Part shown: positions 12,211 to 24,624 of the stretch, in pieces
Numbering within the stretch: the stretch's first letter is position 1
Layout: each line of letters starts with the position of its first letter
Assembly: GCF_037975245.1 (NCBI RefSeq)
Contig: NC_092572.1
Coordinates: 8,199,501-8,263,500 of the forward strand
Length of the DNA stretch: 64,000 bases
DNA from: Apostichopus japonicus
Lineage: Eukaryota > Echinodermata > Holothuroidea > Aspidochirotida > Stichopodidae
Direction of reading: 5' to 3'
The notes under the pieces: generated by a model
Databases searched by the model: none
What the model saw: the letters and a program-made list of their open reading frames with translations, nothing else
What the model was told of the DNA's origin: nothing
Program-made: the position numbers and the translations under genes

Positions 12211-13063
12211 TCATATTTTCTCTGACTCTATGGTTAAATTCCCAGTGTCGACTATGGTCTCTTGTGATTTTGAATTCATTCAGTTCTCTAATTTTCGATT
12301 GTTCTTTCATTTTGTTTTATTGTGTATGATGAAATTCCAGGTTTTCCTTTCACCGGCATTATAACAAAACAACATTCCAAGAAACATATGCCAGAGTTTG
12401 GTAAAAGAGTAATTACCTGTCAGGGGAAGAGTCATTTGTTAAAACAGAGGTAATAAACCAACTTTGTGGAAATTAACACTAAATCAATTGTTCCGAGAAA
12501 AAAAAACCAAAAGGGTTTTATAGAGGAAACACCAGACCATGTTTGTAGCAAATCAGTTTTGATGAAACACGAAAAGTGGGTATCACGCTGAACCAATCAA
12601 ATGATTAATCCGAGGAAATACAAATATTCGACCCAGCAACTTTCAGTAATTTTCTTTTTCAGTTACTTTTACATCTTTTTTTTAAAATGTACACCATGAT
12701 TTTTGCTCCATTCTCTGAAAAGTCGTTCTTTATTCGAGTGCCTTGAAACAAACTGAGCTGGCAAAAACGAAGAAGACCATGTTAAATGCATCTACTCCAC
12801 TTCCTGTCTGGATTTCAATCATTTATTTAGTTGTATTAGCCTGTAGAAACATTATGAAACTAAAGTGACTCTATCTAGCCACAGAAGGTATGTGACAGTA
12901 TGAAACACTAACAATCTATGTTTCCTCGCCATATTTGTGTCCACATCAGGTTAAAAGAAGTAGAGCAAGGTTTGTGATAACCTATACCAAACATAATTAT
13001 TTGAAAAACATATTATACTTACAATGCTGCTGTAAAATGCTATTCAATGTACATTCATTTATG

Positions 13064-13168
13064 ATTATTTTTATTATTATTATTATTATAGCTACTATTA
13101 TTACTATTATTATAATTATTATTATTTTTATTAGTATCATTATTATTATCATTATTTTTTTTTGTTAT
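13064..13168. repeat. (TTA)n-like microsatellite
   Basis: Imperfect TTA/TTAT repeats. Confidence 0.9.
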
Positions 13169-14524
13169 TAACTACAATTACTATAGGGATGGATATCATA
13201 TATAGAGTCACCTTAGTTAAAGATACGGGGTATAACCTGCAAAAGAGGTTCACTGGGGATTAAGTACCTAGCTTTAATACAATTCGCAACTTTACAATGC
13301 CACGTATACCAAGAGAGTGATAAACTCTGTTGTGATTGAAAATGAAACTTTCAAAATATATGCAAATGGTCCTAGCCTAAGGCTAAGTGAGCAATAAGGC
13401 AATTTAGTCAGAAAAAAATGGGATCGACGAAGCGAAATCTTTATCACTTTTAGAATACCATAATTTAGAGTGGTCAAATACTTTAGTGGCTAAGAAAAAT
13501 CCCAATTTGATATTCCTTTACTACAAGCCTAAAGACGATATATTCCAATAAACTTTCCATAAATTGTTTGCGATACTCAGATCTTGCCGTTTTTACTGAA
13601 AATTGGATAAGTCAGGCTAAGTCTTAGCCTACTTGGCTACAGTCAGTAGGCGTAGTACGCAGTAGCCTGGCTAGGCTATATCATTCTTTAACTAAGGTGA
13701 ATATGAACACTATTTATACAACAACAATACATCTTGTTGAATTTCCGGCTAACCAATGAAATAATTCAAAATGTTGGGCAGACCCCCTATAGCTATAAAT
13801 TTGGATCTCATAGCCAAACCTTGTGCACTCACGACACATTTTTTTTTCTATGGTGTATGCAGCTTTAGGATTATATCCCAATATTTAAAGGTGAGAAACC
13901 AATTCCAAATAAATGTCATATTAATACCTGTCCTTAATAACGCGAACAGTCTATAGGTTTATTGACATACGTTTCATGCATTGATGGAATAGAATTTCCC
14001 ATTAAAAGGAGAAAACAAAAACAGACACATAGTAATCTAGGCGCACATTTTGTATATGTTGGTGAATTGATTATATTTCTGTTTGAATGTTTTCATGGTT
14101 GCCATAGGAACTGATGGAACAATTTTCATATTAAATGGTTACAACAAAAAAAGGGAGAATATTGTGCAGAAAATATCGATTACTTCTCAATGAAATCTGC
14201 TAATAATTAAACATGCTATTTACCCACACGTTTTAATATCTTCTAAGTCTCTCCTATGCTGCTTACTATTGTCATTATGTCATTCATATCAGTTTGATAA
14301 TATAACACAAAAGACTATTTAGACGATTGCAGTTCTTTTTGTTCTTTCAAAAGAGATCCTTTTTTATGAGTTTAATAATCACACTTCATAATGAGTTTTA
14401 TATATTTTTAATTTATTTTTGATATATAACTGTGTTGTAGAGCATGCAGTACATCTTTGTAAGCTTCGGTGTAATCATTTCAACATATTTCCATCAATCC
14501 TTTAATCGGTAACCCACTAACAAG

Positions 14525-14576
14525 ATGAAGAGGACCTGCTACTTACCTCTGATTGTCATTCTAGTGATCCCAGAAG
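14525..14576 (+). CDS. Gene 1 exon 1: signal peptide
   Basis: ATG at 14525 encodes MKRTCYLPLIVILVIPE, a basic start and a hydrophobic core. It ends in phase 1 at a GTTTGT donor, the same weak donor used by the signal-peptide exons of genes 2 and 3. No closer signal-peptide exon was seen before the first stalk exon. Confidence 0.6.
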
Positions 14577-16610
14577 GTTTGTGTTATGTTTTCCAGTTAC
14601 AAAATTTGAGGAAAATGCGGAATTTCATTTCACCTGACTAGTGGTTCTAAGCTTGAAGTCTCCTAAAAGAGCATGGAATCCTTATATTAACATAATATTT
14701 AGGAAGACTACCAAACCAACGACATTAGGGGCAATTTACTGCATGGTATTGGCATGATGGTTAAGGTTAGGGATTTAAGTTGTTGTATCGTCGGTACCAG
14801 TTTGTCGAATGTGTTCTCTAATCAAAGTGGTTAGGTTATAGGGCGAAAATTATTATATTCAATTTCTTCTATACTTTCATCTCAAAGTTGTATTATTCAG
14901 CTGACATTAAAGTTGATAACAGTTTTAAAAATATAGCATATATAGCATATATAACAATAACACAATTGATAGTTGTACTTCAAGTTAATCTAAAGGAAAC
15001 GGAAGATTAGCAAGAACACTTTCATTAGAGTCAGTGCTGACAATGTACTTGTTTTAAAAGAAAGTTGTATTGCCAAAGAAATATCAGTTTATTTATGTTA
15101 TTTATTCAATTATTTTTTAATCATAACGAACAATCACGACAAAGTTGGCATCAGCTGTTTGTTTTCGTTAAAGTGTAAAATGTGCTTTGCAATGTCGTGT
15201 ATAAACAAAGCGTTGTTACAAATAATGAATTGTTTGCTTAACCTTAACGATGCATGGAAACTTTGTGAACACAATACAATTTTCAGTGGAAGAAATATGT
15301 TTTTGTTTGAAATGTTGCTAATAATAAATACATAGTTATTCTGCAAATGAGTACAGATATGACTACCAATGTTCGTAACAGTATACTAGGTAGGGCAGGT
15401 GCATAATATTGTGAAGACAAGATCATACACCTATATTAACTCTTATCATCGTGTTATACTCACATATGAGTATGATATAGTATGAAATAAAAAATGATGT
15501 GTTACTATTTGCATTGTACTCTCTAAGAAAAAAAAAGAATTCAAAATGGCGGCCTGCTGAACTAATGGCTCCCAGAGTCCGGCCTGATTTCGAAGCCACT
15601 GTTCAGAACCTCACAATATCACGTTTTCGAATTTTTCAATTTTTGATTTACATGTAAGTAAATAAACAACAAAAAAATGAATAAGAAATCACATTAAAAA
15701 CGAAAAAAGGTAAAAAGTATTTGAGTATATCCGGTTCGATCTAGCGATTTCACAGTAGCAATTCCTGCCCTCCGCCAAGTGTTTAAAATACAAACACGCA
15801 GATCACTCCAAAAACAAACAATCGCAAGGACATACGTTGTGCCGATGAATATTGTGTATCTTTCACATTTTCAAACATCCAATGTAAATGATATGATTGA
15901 TGCGAACCTACAATACTGTGCCATTTACATTAAAGTGTCGTTGGATTTAACAAAATGATCGAAAAACCAACAAAATTTGCCATGTTCTCTGTGTTTCTTC
16001 TTTAAATTCACACAGCAATATGAAACAATGAGGTTTTAATTAACAAGCAGGAAGCAAAGCAATGTCTTATTAGTTTTGACAGGAAGAGTATAAATATTAG
16101 GTTAAATGCGTAGTTTGTGAAATAATTTATAAATACACACATTTCATACCAAGTTAAGACATCAAATAATTTGTGATGGTTGCAGCAGCTAATAGGCATT
16201 GGTGGACTCTATAGCAGCAATATCTCTTGTTCAATATAATTCATATTTAACCTGCATTTGTCTTATTGTTGCCTTTACTCCCGATCCTTTATGGTTTCTT
16301 AAAAATGAATGACTTAATTATAATTTCCCTACATTTCCCCTCGTATCGGTACAAGAGGTTTATAAAGCATTAATGCAAATTTTGGCAGATTTTATGTATT
16401 TAACATGAATTAGAACATGTTAAACTTATCTGTCGCTAACTAAAGATCCAGAAACAACTAAGATTATAACTCGTTAGTTACGACTCATTCACAGTCATTC
16501 CATTGATATATTTACTTTCTATTTATATTGTTAAAATCAAAATGGATTTATCAATCGTTATAAATTTGCCCATGCCAAAGCATCATCATTTGTACATTAA
16601 TATGGATAAT

Positions 16611-16901
16611 GTCCGTACATAAAGTATAGGCTAATATTTGTACATAATATATGGGCTAATGTCCGTACATAATATATAGGCTAATATTCGTACATAATAA
16701 ATTAGCTAATATTCGTACATAATATATAGCGTAATATTCAATCATAATATATAGGCTAATGCTCGTACATAATATATAGGCTAATGTTAGTACAAAATAT
16801 ATAGTATAATGTAATGTTCGTACATAATATATAGGCTAATATTCGTACATTATATATTTGCTAATATTCGTACAGAATATATATGTTCGTAGATAATATA
16901 T
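16611..16901 (+). repeat. 25-bp minisatellite, ~11 copies
   Basis: Tandem units like ATTCGTACATAATATATAGG plus CTAAT, period about 25 bp with a few length variants. It lies in intron 1 of gene 1. The units touch with no spacers, so this is not a CRISPR. Confidence 0.9.
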
Positions 16902-17874
16902 CATAAGCACATTTGTTTCCAGCATCGTCGAAAAATTAAATTTGAAAACCAAAACAATGGGGGTTTGAGGCGATAATATGGGGCATGGTATATATCCATT
17001 TCATTATTATGAAGGAGTACTTTATCAACTGACATGGCCCATATTTTGAAATTGGTAACCTCTCTGAAAACATGGGCAACAATGCAATACCATGAAGTGA
17101 TACACAGTGTAATTGTGGTTGATAGTTCAAATGTTATTTTCTATATATATATATATTTCCATGTTGTTTTTATACACAAATATATATATTGGCTGATGTG
17201 TGCTCATGTGTGACAAATAATGGGAAGAAAATAAAAGGGTCGAAATACTTAAAAAAAAAAAAAAATGCTACTTGAGGTAAGAGCAGACCATATAGCGATG
17301 AAAAAATATATATCTTAGTATTAACTGTCATCATGTTGTTACACACGGTTGGCACTCCATGTGGAACTTTGTAATAGTCATTTAAAAGTAAATCATTCAT
17401 TTCGATTATAACTTATATACCATTAAGTTCCTTTTTCTTTTAATTTTTTGCTTGGAGTCAGGGACGTTTCTCAGTCTACAAAGGATACATTTATTAATCA
17501 TTTTATTCAATTAAAAATTTTTTGCTATGGTATCAGACAAATACTGTTTTTGAGTGTTAGTGATTTATCTGATATTTTTAATATTTAAGTATTTTATCTA
17601 ATATTATTTTTAGTCCGTTTCAAAGTGTGTTATAGCAATTGTTAGTGACACAAAGGAATAGCTGTTATCTGGATAATATGTTGGACAATTACGTCCGAAC
17701 AATTACACCTGTTTTTCATTTACGCAGTCGACTATATAATATTATCTAAATGGGTCCAACAGCTGTGTTTATGATAGCATCGTTGACATTCAGTACCGGT
17801 TACAAATTCGATCTGAACTGTATTGATGTTATGCAGATACTTTTGTTATGTTTCATACTATTCTTCTCCCGCAG

Positions 17875-17988
17875 CATTTAGTCAATCTTTGGGAGGGGTC
17901 ACAGGATCTACCGAACATCACGTAAAGGGGACGTTTAAATGTACCAGGACTTCACAAGGTACGTCATCAACGACCTCAAGTAGTGAAG
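17875..17988 (+). CDS. Gene 1 exon 2: Ser/Thr-rich stalk with one Cys
   Basis: A 114-nt phase 1-1 exon with a very good acceptor (TTCTTCTCCCGCAG) and donor GTAAGT. It encodes FSQSLGGVTGSTEHHVKG, then TFKCTRTSQGTSSTTSSSE, ending in a Ser/Thr run. It has one cysteine. It sits just before the 86-bp repeat array that was split by the Harbinger insertion. Confidence 0.7.
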
Positions 17989-18008
17989 GTAAGTTGGAGC
18001 TTAGCTGA

Positions 18009-18089
18009 TGTAAGTATATGATTATCTTATATATGTCCTGCTTTGAAAGATCTTAGTGTTGTGTCAATTGTCTCTACTTTTAGAGACTA
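18009..18089 (+). repeat. 86-bp minisatellite, left flank unit
   Basis: One unit of the same 86-bp repeat that continues at 22861-23290 on the far side of the Harbinger element. Confidence 0.8.
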
Positions 18090-18377
18090 GGGCCCCGTTC
18101 CACAAAGAGTTACGCTTGATCTTAAGTTTGATCGATCGTGCGTAAGTCCGCTGATCGAGCGTAAGTTTGATATCAAACTTATCTCCGTTCCACAAAGAAA
18201 CTTACGCTTGATATCAAGCGTAAGTTCGATCCGATCATGCGTAACTTTAAGTAGTGATCCAGATCATTCGTAAGTATGATACTTTGCTATGGTAAGCAAT
18301 TGATATACAATTTGTTTAGTTTCTTACTGTTTACATGTAGATGTAATAAAATGTAAATTTTATATACTTGTGCACAA

Positions 18378-18979
18378 ATGGCGTTATATTTGTATCAGCA
18401 AGCTGGTCAACAACGTAATTATCGAATTTATCGTCGAATTCTACCAAGAGAGAGAATTTTTAGAGACATACGGCAGCCTTTTGAACTTTATAATGATACC
18501 AAAGATAAAGGTTTACTAGGCTAGGCTGTATGAATTTGGCCAAGTTAGAACATCCCACCAACAGAAGTAGGGCTCTGTCGGCCAGTTTGCAGGTTATCAA
18601 TGCACTAAGATTTCATGAATTACGATCAAAAAGTGCCTTAGCAGAGTGTGCCTCTATACACGAATGCAGCAAGTCATCTGCCTCACGGGCATTGAGGAGG
18701 GTTACAAGAGCATTGGTTCAAATCCGAAATGATGAAATTCAGTTCCTAACCACTCCAGCCTCTGTGACCAAGGCTCGAGGGATTTATTTTTTGGTAGCAG
18801 GATTTCCGCAGGTTGTGGGTACAGTATATGGGACATTGACTGGAATCCGCGGTTGTAACTATGGGCCGGATGAGTATGTATTTGTTAGATGTACAGGTAG
18901 ACATGCAATCAGTCTGAGGACCACCAACTTCAAGGGATACTTCTTGGGGACTATGGTTATCCTCTACAGCCGTGGTTGA
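18378..18979 (+). pseudogene. Harbinger (HARBI1-like) transposase, broken
   Basis: The N-terminal part starts at ATG 18378 (MALYLYQQAGQQRNYRIYRR, then PRERIFRDIRQPFELYNDT) and hits a stop near 18524. The frame shifts, and 18530-18979 carries the helix-turn-helix-like region LRFHELRSKSALAE...SASRALRRVTRAL and the start of the DDE domain (VAGFPQVVGTVYGT, then YVFVRCTGRHAISL). HARBI1-type enzymes have IDGTH at VYGT, so the first catalytic Asp appears replaced by Tyr. The rest of the DDE domain is missing or unrecognisable. This copy cannot encode an active enzyme. Confidence 0.75.
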
Positions 18980-19249
18980 TGACGCCAATTCAGAACTCGA
19001 AGAGACCTCATTCAATAAGTAAGCTTATAAAAACCAAAACATATCGAGGTATGGTATCATATCTATATGGTATCTATTTATATACAGCTTTCGATTTGTC
19101 CAAAAAGCACTCACAGAAAATCACAAACTCAATAGTATCAGTTATTACTGTATATTGTAGTTCACCATACGGACAAAAATAGACATAAATTACTTAATAG
19201 TGAACAATGAAATAAACAGCTGTCTTCAAAGTTATAGTTATTCTTTAAT

Positions 19250-19646
19250 CAAGGGCGTAGGAACCGGGCGGCTGGGGGTGCCAGCCCCCCCAGTGAAAAA
19301 TATGGTGGGGCAGAAGTATCATTCCGCCCCCCCGCTTCGCAAGTCAGAAAACCCCTTTTTCATTTCTCAATAAATGATATGTAACATTCGTCATTTTACT
19401 CAGAACATTTTGGCAGAAAAATTCCATTTGAAGCACCAAAAGGCCAGGTGAAAAAGCAAAATTATTTACAGAATGAAGTAGGTTGAAGTGTGCTATATTG
19501 TACCAAATTTCATCTGAGGCCACCTGGAAATGCAAAAAAATTCCAAAGGGGAGGGGGACACCCCCTCCCCCTAGACCCCTCCCCCAGGCCGGCCATCAGT
19601 CTTCAGCGCCCCCCCCCCCAATCAAAAGTACCTTCCTATGCCACTG
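19250..19646. mobile_element. hAT-like MITE nested in the Harbinger element
   Basis: A 397-bp element whose left end reads CAAGGGCGTAGGAA. The reverse-complemented right end reads CAGTGGCATAGGAA. The flanking octamers TCTTTAAT (19242-19249) and TTTTTAAT (19647-19654) differ at one base, as for an aged 8-bp target duplication. It is G/C-rich at both ends and has no coding capacity. Confidence 0.65.
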
Positions 19647-20964
19647 TTTTTAATTGCAGTGCTCAGACAAGGACACAAGCCAAAATTGAGCATGTCAACA
19701 GCCAGCTCAAGAACAAATTTTGATGTCTGCTTGGCGATGGCATGCAAATAGAACCAAAACTCTTCCCCTATCCTTGTTTACTTAAAACGAGGCAAATTAC
19801 TTTTGGCTGTATATAGTGTCAGCAAAGAATATGAATGTCATGTCAACCAAACATTTTGCATTTTCAAATACCACATGCATTCGAGCGAAAAAAAAAAACA
19901 GTTCTGACATTCTAACATAACTTTAAATCGCACTTTTAATTTTATTTAAGTTATATACTTTTTAAGAAAAAGTCGCCCAGGAAAGAACCTGGGCACGAAC
20001 ACCAAACTACCGAACGACTGATCCGCTCTCAACCCTAGTCTCCTTGCATCGGAACTGTGACTGTGTGATCATCGTCGGGTGTGCATAACCATTCCCCTCG
20101 AAAGAGAACAGATACTACACATGATCTTAGCAAAAGGGCAGAAATTTAAGTTATGTTGACCATCAATTTAGTTCCAGTAGTATACACCCGATAGAAATTT
20201 AATATCTAAGGCAGATAGTTTACAAGCTAAAAATAAGTATCTAAAGTTGACCTACAATGCTGTTACATAATGAACGGTTCAGACATTACATTCAACTCAA
20301 AGATGGTTGGAAAGGCAGTGTACAATCCTTGATCATTAATATTATCTACAACTCCCTCTCAGATGGTTTTCCTATTCAAGAAGTAGTTCACTTGTATATG
20401 CAATAAAGCTACATTAGTAAAAACAACCAATAGGCCTATATTCCACGTAGAAGAGTACACTATAGTGTAGGCTGTGTAATTATAACAGTGAGACAGTATA
20501 ACTGGCTTCTTTGGCCTGGAATGAACTGTTGGGGCATGGGTTGACTGCCTGTTTGGTGACATTTCTGTTGGTGCATGTGAATCCTGTGAATAGAGCAAAT
20601 GAAAACAATTGATCAATTACAAGATACTCCTTTAACCCTTCCATTATGGATACTGTCCTCTTTATAAGACGTAACAATAGAATAATTGCACATAATTTAA
20701 AATTCTGTGAAAGGATTTTTTCACTTTGGAAAAAGGTAACTATTTTTCCTTTTTATTCCCTTTATCTTTTTCAAAATTATTCATCAAGGGTACCAAAAAC
20801 ATATTGTGCATGATATTAAGTTGGAGTGCTGTAAGTTTTTCTAGGTTTTCACAATTTGACTTCTGGTGATCACAAATGACCTTTAACCTCCACCAAAAAC
20901 CATAGGCTTCTTGTACTCAAATTCAAATTGGGTCTTTTAACATGTATATCAAAAATAAATTGTA

Positions 20965-21345
20965 CCTGTGATGACTCGCTTAAAAAGCAGTCAAAGGGTC
21001 GGTCTTTGATGTCCCCAGAGCAGGGCCTCGTAAACAGTGCTGTATACAGCTGCTGGCCCTCCACCTAAAATAAAATGATATGAACAATGTTTATCAATTT
21101 GGATTTTACTATGTGTCAAGAAAACGTGATGGATGTGAGGTGCCAATACATGCTATTTACCTGTTGCATGTTTAGCTCTTTGATATTTTTTGGCCAAAAT
21201 CTTCAAATCTGACCACTTCATTTTTAGTTCAGAAGCAATGTCCAGCTCGACCAAACAATTTATCACGATATTCTTTGACAAACAGGCAAAGAATAAACAT
21301 TTCTTGCCGGGAAAAATTTTCTTCCTGGATTTCTTTCTTTTGAGT
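20965..21345 (-). pseudogene. Harbinger Myb/SANT-like accessory protein, remnant
   Basis: On the minus strand, NFSRQEMFILCLFVKEYRDK followed, after a frameshift, by LKMKWSDLKILAKKYQRAKH match the tri-helical Myb-like protein of Harbinger elements. A GTAAAT donor after 21161 and an acceptor before 21064 splice in phase to give the family's ATGGGP motif. The frame ends in a stop soon after. A further minus-strand exon may start at 20583. The protein normally helps the transposase bind DNA. This copy is defective. Confidence 0.55.
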
Positions 21346-22860
21346 TAGACTAGGAAAAATGGTTACTGTGAAAATTGTCAAGTTATCATTAACGACTGAA
21401 GAACACTGTGCTCTAAACTTAATGAGCCAGCCTTGCCAATACCAGGCTAAACCCTGTGACCTCTTTTTTGAGTTCCAACAGTCAATGGCTATAGGCAAGC
21501 AGCACACACAGCTGCTCATCCCATTGAACAGCTTTAATTGTAATAACTTCTCAAGCCATGTCCCTTGAAATATGATCACTATAAACATGTTTGTATTTTG
21601 TAGTAGAGTCCCAGCCCGACTTAGCTACTCTGGCCTTGTCTAAGTGGGCAGATAAAGTTGCTTGCTTTGTGTGCACCTAGCAAGGAAGGTCCATAATAAC
21701 AAAAACCCTGTTTACCTGCAGTGTTGCCTTTCAAAAAGACGACTTCCGATTTAACAATGCTTTAGGCCTAGACTAAAACAATCCAAAATAAATCATTTTA
21801 CATCACTAAGGATGTAAACTCCCTGTCAGCTCAAGTTCAGCCAAAAGAAACATAGTGTATACCATGGAGCTATCTGTTTATAAGCTCCATGGGTATACAA
21901 ATCAGACGATGTGTGTAGGTTAGGCCCTGTAGACTTACAGTAGGCTATTACTGCTTTTATTTTTGTTTTGTGGACTTTAAAACAAATTAGGCTAGCAAGG
22001 CCTTAGTCGGAAGCAAGGTGAATTTCACTTTTGTTCAGAATTAAGCCTATAAGTATAACTTAAGGGGTGCAAGTCCAATAACTATACCTCTCTTTAGTCT
22101 GGACTTCATACAGAGTTCCTTACTACGAAATTGTGAAAATTTATCAATATCAGTCAATGATCCCACTTGTAATCATTAGCCGGGTACCGTTATAGGTTTA
22201 AGTATACTTGTATAGTCTTGTAATAATAAGTCGTCCGTGTAATAATACAGGTGTATACTTATGCAGTTTAACCTTTATACAGTAGTCATTTGCTAATATA
22301 AATTTGTGCTACTGCTAGGCCTAAACTTTAGAAAAGACGTAGACAGGCCTAACGTTGTCCCGTGTATTCCTCTAGGCTCTAGTACATAGCCTACATATAA
22401 CACTGACTGCCTGTACATTAAACTAATTAAACGTACGCAAAGACTACCAAGTTGGCAGATAAAATGCGGTCTACGGGGGATCTTTCAATGTTTTTGAGTC
22501 GTAACACACAACGAACCAGTGCAATAAAATATGGCAAAGGTTATTCTTGTAAAGATTGTGGTTAAATGTTTATTCTGACACATATATCTGATATTTACTC
22601 ACCATTTTGATGACATATAATGCGCCGACAGGTTGTTCGCCGTGTCAAAACTTCGGAGACACAAGTGATTTGAGGTCACGAAAGGTCACAGTAGCCTCGT
22701 CCACTAACCAAATATTAATTAAAATCATGCGTAGCGTAAGTTTGATTTTGTGGAACGCTACTTAACGATCGAACTTACGCTACGATCAATCGCATGAGAA
22801 TCGAACTTAAGTTTGATCTTAAGATCAAGCGTAAGTTAGTCTTTGTGGAACGGGGCCCAG

Positions 22861-23290
22861 GTCTATTAAGTGTAAGATTATCTTATATATGTCTTGCTTT
22901 GAAAGATCTTAGTGTTGTGTCAATTGTCTCTACATTTAGAGACTAAGTCTATTAAGTGTAAGATTATCTTATATATGTCTTGCTTTGAAAGATCTTAGTG
23001 TTGTGTCAATTGTCTCTACATTTAGAAACTGTTACTATGAAGTGTAAGATTATCTTATATATGTCTTGCTTTGAAAGATCTTAGTGTTGTGTCAATTGTC
23101 TCTACATTTAGAGACTAAGTCTATTAAGTGTAAGATTATCTTATATATGTCTTGCTTTGAAAGATCTTAGTATTGCGTCAATTGTTCATACTTTTAGAGA
23201 CTAAGTCTATTAAGTGTAAGATTATCGTATATATATCTTGCTTTGATAGGTCTTAGTATTGTCTCAATTGTCTCTACTTTTAGAGACTAA
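22861..23290 (+). repeat. 86-bp minisatellite, 5 units
   Basis: Unit starts at 22861, 22947, 23033, 23119 and 23205. Each contains TGTAAGATTATCTTATATAT, GATCTTAGTGTTGTGTCAAT and the palindrome-like TCTCTAC(A/T)TTTAGAGA. Related units recur near the stalk exons of genes 2 and 3. Confidence 0.95.
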
Positions 23291-23616
23291 GTCTACTTAT
23301 TTGGACACGTGTCTCAAATGTTGCTTGTTATATTATTGATGCTCTACAACCTCCCGCTTGGTTGGGCTTAGATGTTGAGAGTTGGCATACCAATACAAAA
23401 CTTCTAACATCAATTTCATCCTTACGATAGTAGAAGAACCACGGTTGTCAACTAACATTGATATTATCTTGGCAAAAACAAACGCTATTGGATCAACGCA
23501 ATTATAGAATTATATCCTTCTGTTATTGACTAACGTCTTTAAAGGGAATACATTATGTTTAGTTCTCACGTGTTCCCAGCCAGTAACGCTTTCCTGATGT
23601 TCCTCATTTTTGTCAG

Positions 23617-23715
23617 CAGCAGCTGACGCTGATATGACACACATTACTACATTGGCTCAACATGACACAACAAAATCAACTGAACGACCCGTTACAACAA
23701 AGGAGGGAGTTAAGA
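23617..23715 (+). CDS. Gene 1 exon 3: Ser/Thr-rich stalk (repeated exon type)
   Basis: A 99-nt phase 1-1 exon. The acceptor TTTTTGTCAG precedes CAGCAGCTGACG, and the donor is GTAAGT. It encodes AADADMTHITTLAQHDTTKS, then TERPVTTKEGVK, a Thr-rich hydrophilic spacer. Near-identical exons lie at 43059-43157 and 61657-61755, with a diverged one at 57865-57966. Confidence 0.75.
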
Positions 23716-23885
23716 GTAAGTGTTTTCGAATTATGGTAGTCAACTATAAATTTCAAATTACCGTTGACAGAAATTTTAATAATAATCAACATGATTTAAT
23801 TTCCAGTAAAGATAGTGTCGGACATTTCTTCTACCGGTAATATCATGGTGAACTTACAATGTATTGAATTAAAATGTAAACTGAA

Positions 23886-24034
23886 ATCTTGGGAACTTCT
23901 TTAATTTCAGTAGAATTAATAACAATATTTAGCAAGATATAGATCATAGGAAATTATTGAAAGATACATCTTTATGTAATTCCTTTTCACTTTTCTCTGT
24001 CCCTTGATAACTGCTGACTTATTACTAGATCAAT
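23886..24034 (+). repeat. Relic of the CTLD intron 3' end after the stalk exon
   Basis: The sequence about 200 bp after the stalk exon (TAACAATATTTAG..., TTCCTTTTCACTTTTCTCTG, GACTTATTACT) resembles the DNA just 5' of the CTLD exon at 29949 but lacks the exon and a usable acceptor. Similar relics follow the other stalk exons (about 43340, 57000, 58150 and 61940) and occur at 38700. Confidence 0.6.
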
Positions 24035-24562
24035 CGGTCATCCGTTTACATGCGGTTAAATTGATTTAATGTCAGTCCAACAGGAAGATACGTTAACCTT
24101 TATAGATTGCAGCTATATAGAGGACGTAAATTTGTCATTTTTTGTTTCGATGAACCACGGTTCTATATCAAAAGCGCAATATGATAATTTGCCCTTAAAT
24201 AAAAGACCTATGTTAAATTACATACGTTCCATACGTTTCTTGAAAAGAATTTATCTATTTGGTTGAGTCGTAAACAGGTGCACATACGTATAATCCTACC
24301 GTTGATTATTGTAAAGAAAGCTACTTCTATTATGTTGTTTTAATATTTGTATTGGCGTTGTCATGGCAGCTGAAGATGCGAATTTTATGCGAGTTTGTTA
24401 CAAAGGAAGGAAATAGATGATGAAGTTATTATTTCTCCTTCATAAATTTACAAGTCAAACATCTCTTCTACTTTTAATGTTTTGTAACTGCTTAAAATCA
24501 AATTGGGCCATTAAACCAGTTTTTCATACGCACCCGTGCGTACTGTTGCTTCAATAAGAAAT

Positions 24563-24624
24563 AATCACGTGTATTCTACTGTGTGTATATTTCATGCGGT
24601 GTGATAGGATAAATATCAGCCTTG
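24563..24624 (+). repeat. 62-bp target-site duplication, left copy
   Basis: Identical to 28001-28062. The single uninterrupted version is at 44114-44175 and 62721-62782. Confidence 0.9.

Larger units (their letters stand above)
11065..14524. other. Head-to-head intergenic region between gene M and gene 1
   Basis: About 3.5 kb between the two divergent first exons. It contains (TA)n tracts at 11501-11640 and 11818-11862, a possible minus-strand coding relic at 11995-12210, and a (TTA)n-like tract at about 13064-13168. I see no clear core promoter, so regulatory sites cannot be assigned. Confidence 0.5.
18091..22857. mobile_element. PIF/Harbinger DNA transposon, decayed
   Basis: About 4.77 kb bounded by inverted termini: GGGCCCCGTTCCACAAAG at the left, and CTTTGTGGAACGGGGCCC at the right. 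The termini extend over about 150 bp as imperfect inverted repeats full of CTTACGCTTGAT(C/A)T-type subrepeats. The flanking triplets are TAG and CAG, while the uninterrupted 86-bp repeat has TAA at that point. This fits a 3-bp TWA target duplication with later changes. Inside are a transposase remnant on the plus strand (18378-18979) and a Myb/SANT-like protein remnant on the minus strand (20965-21345), the usual two-gene Harbinger layout. An hAT-like MITE is nested at 19250-19646. Confidence 0.85.

Noticed and set aside
16611-16901. Regular repeat resembling a CRISPR array
   Set aside because: The 25-bp units are directly adjacent with no unique spacers, and the genome is eukaryotic. It is a minisatellite.
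18746-19015. Minus-strand frame of 89 codons over the Harbinger transposase
   Set aside because: It is antisense to the transposase remnant, which has clear family motifs on the plus strand.
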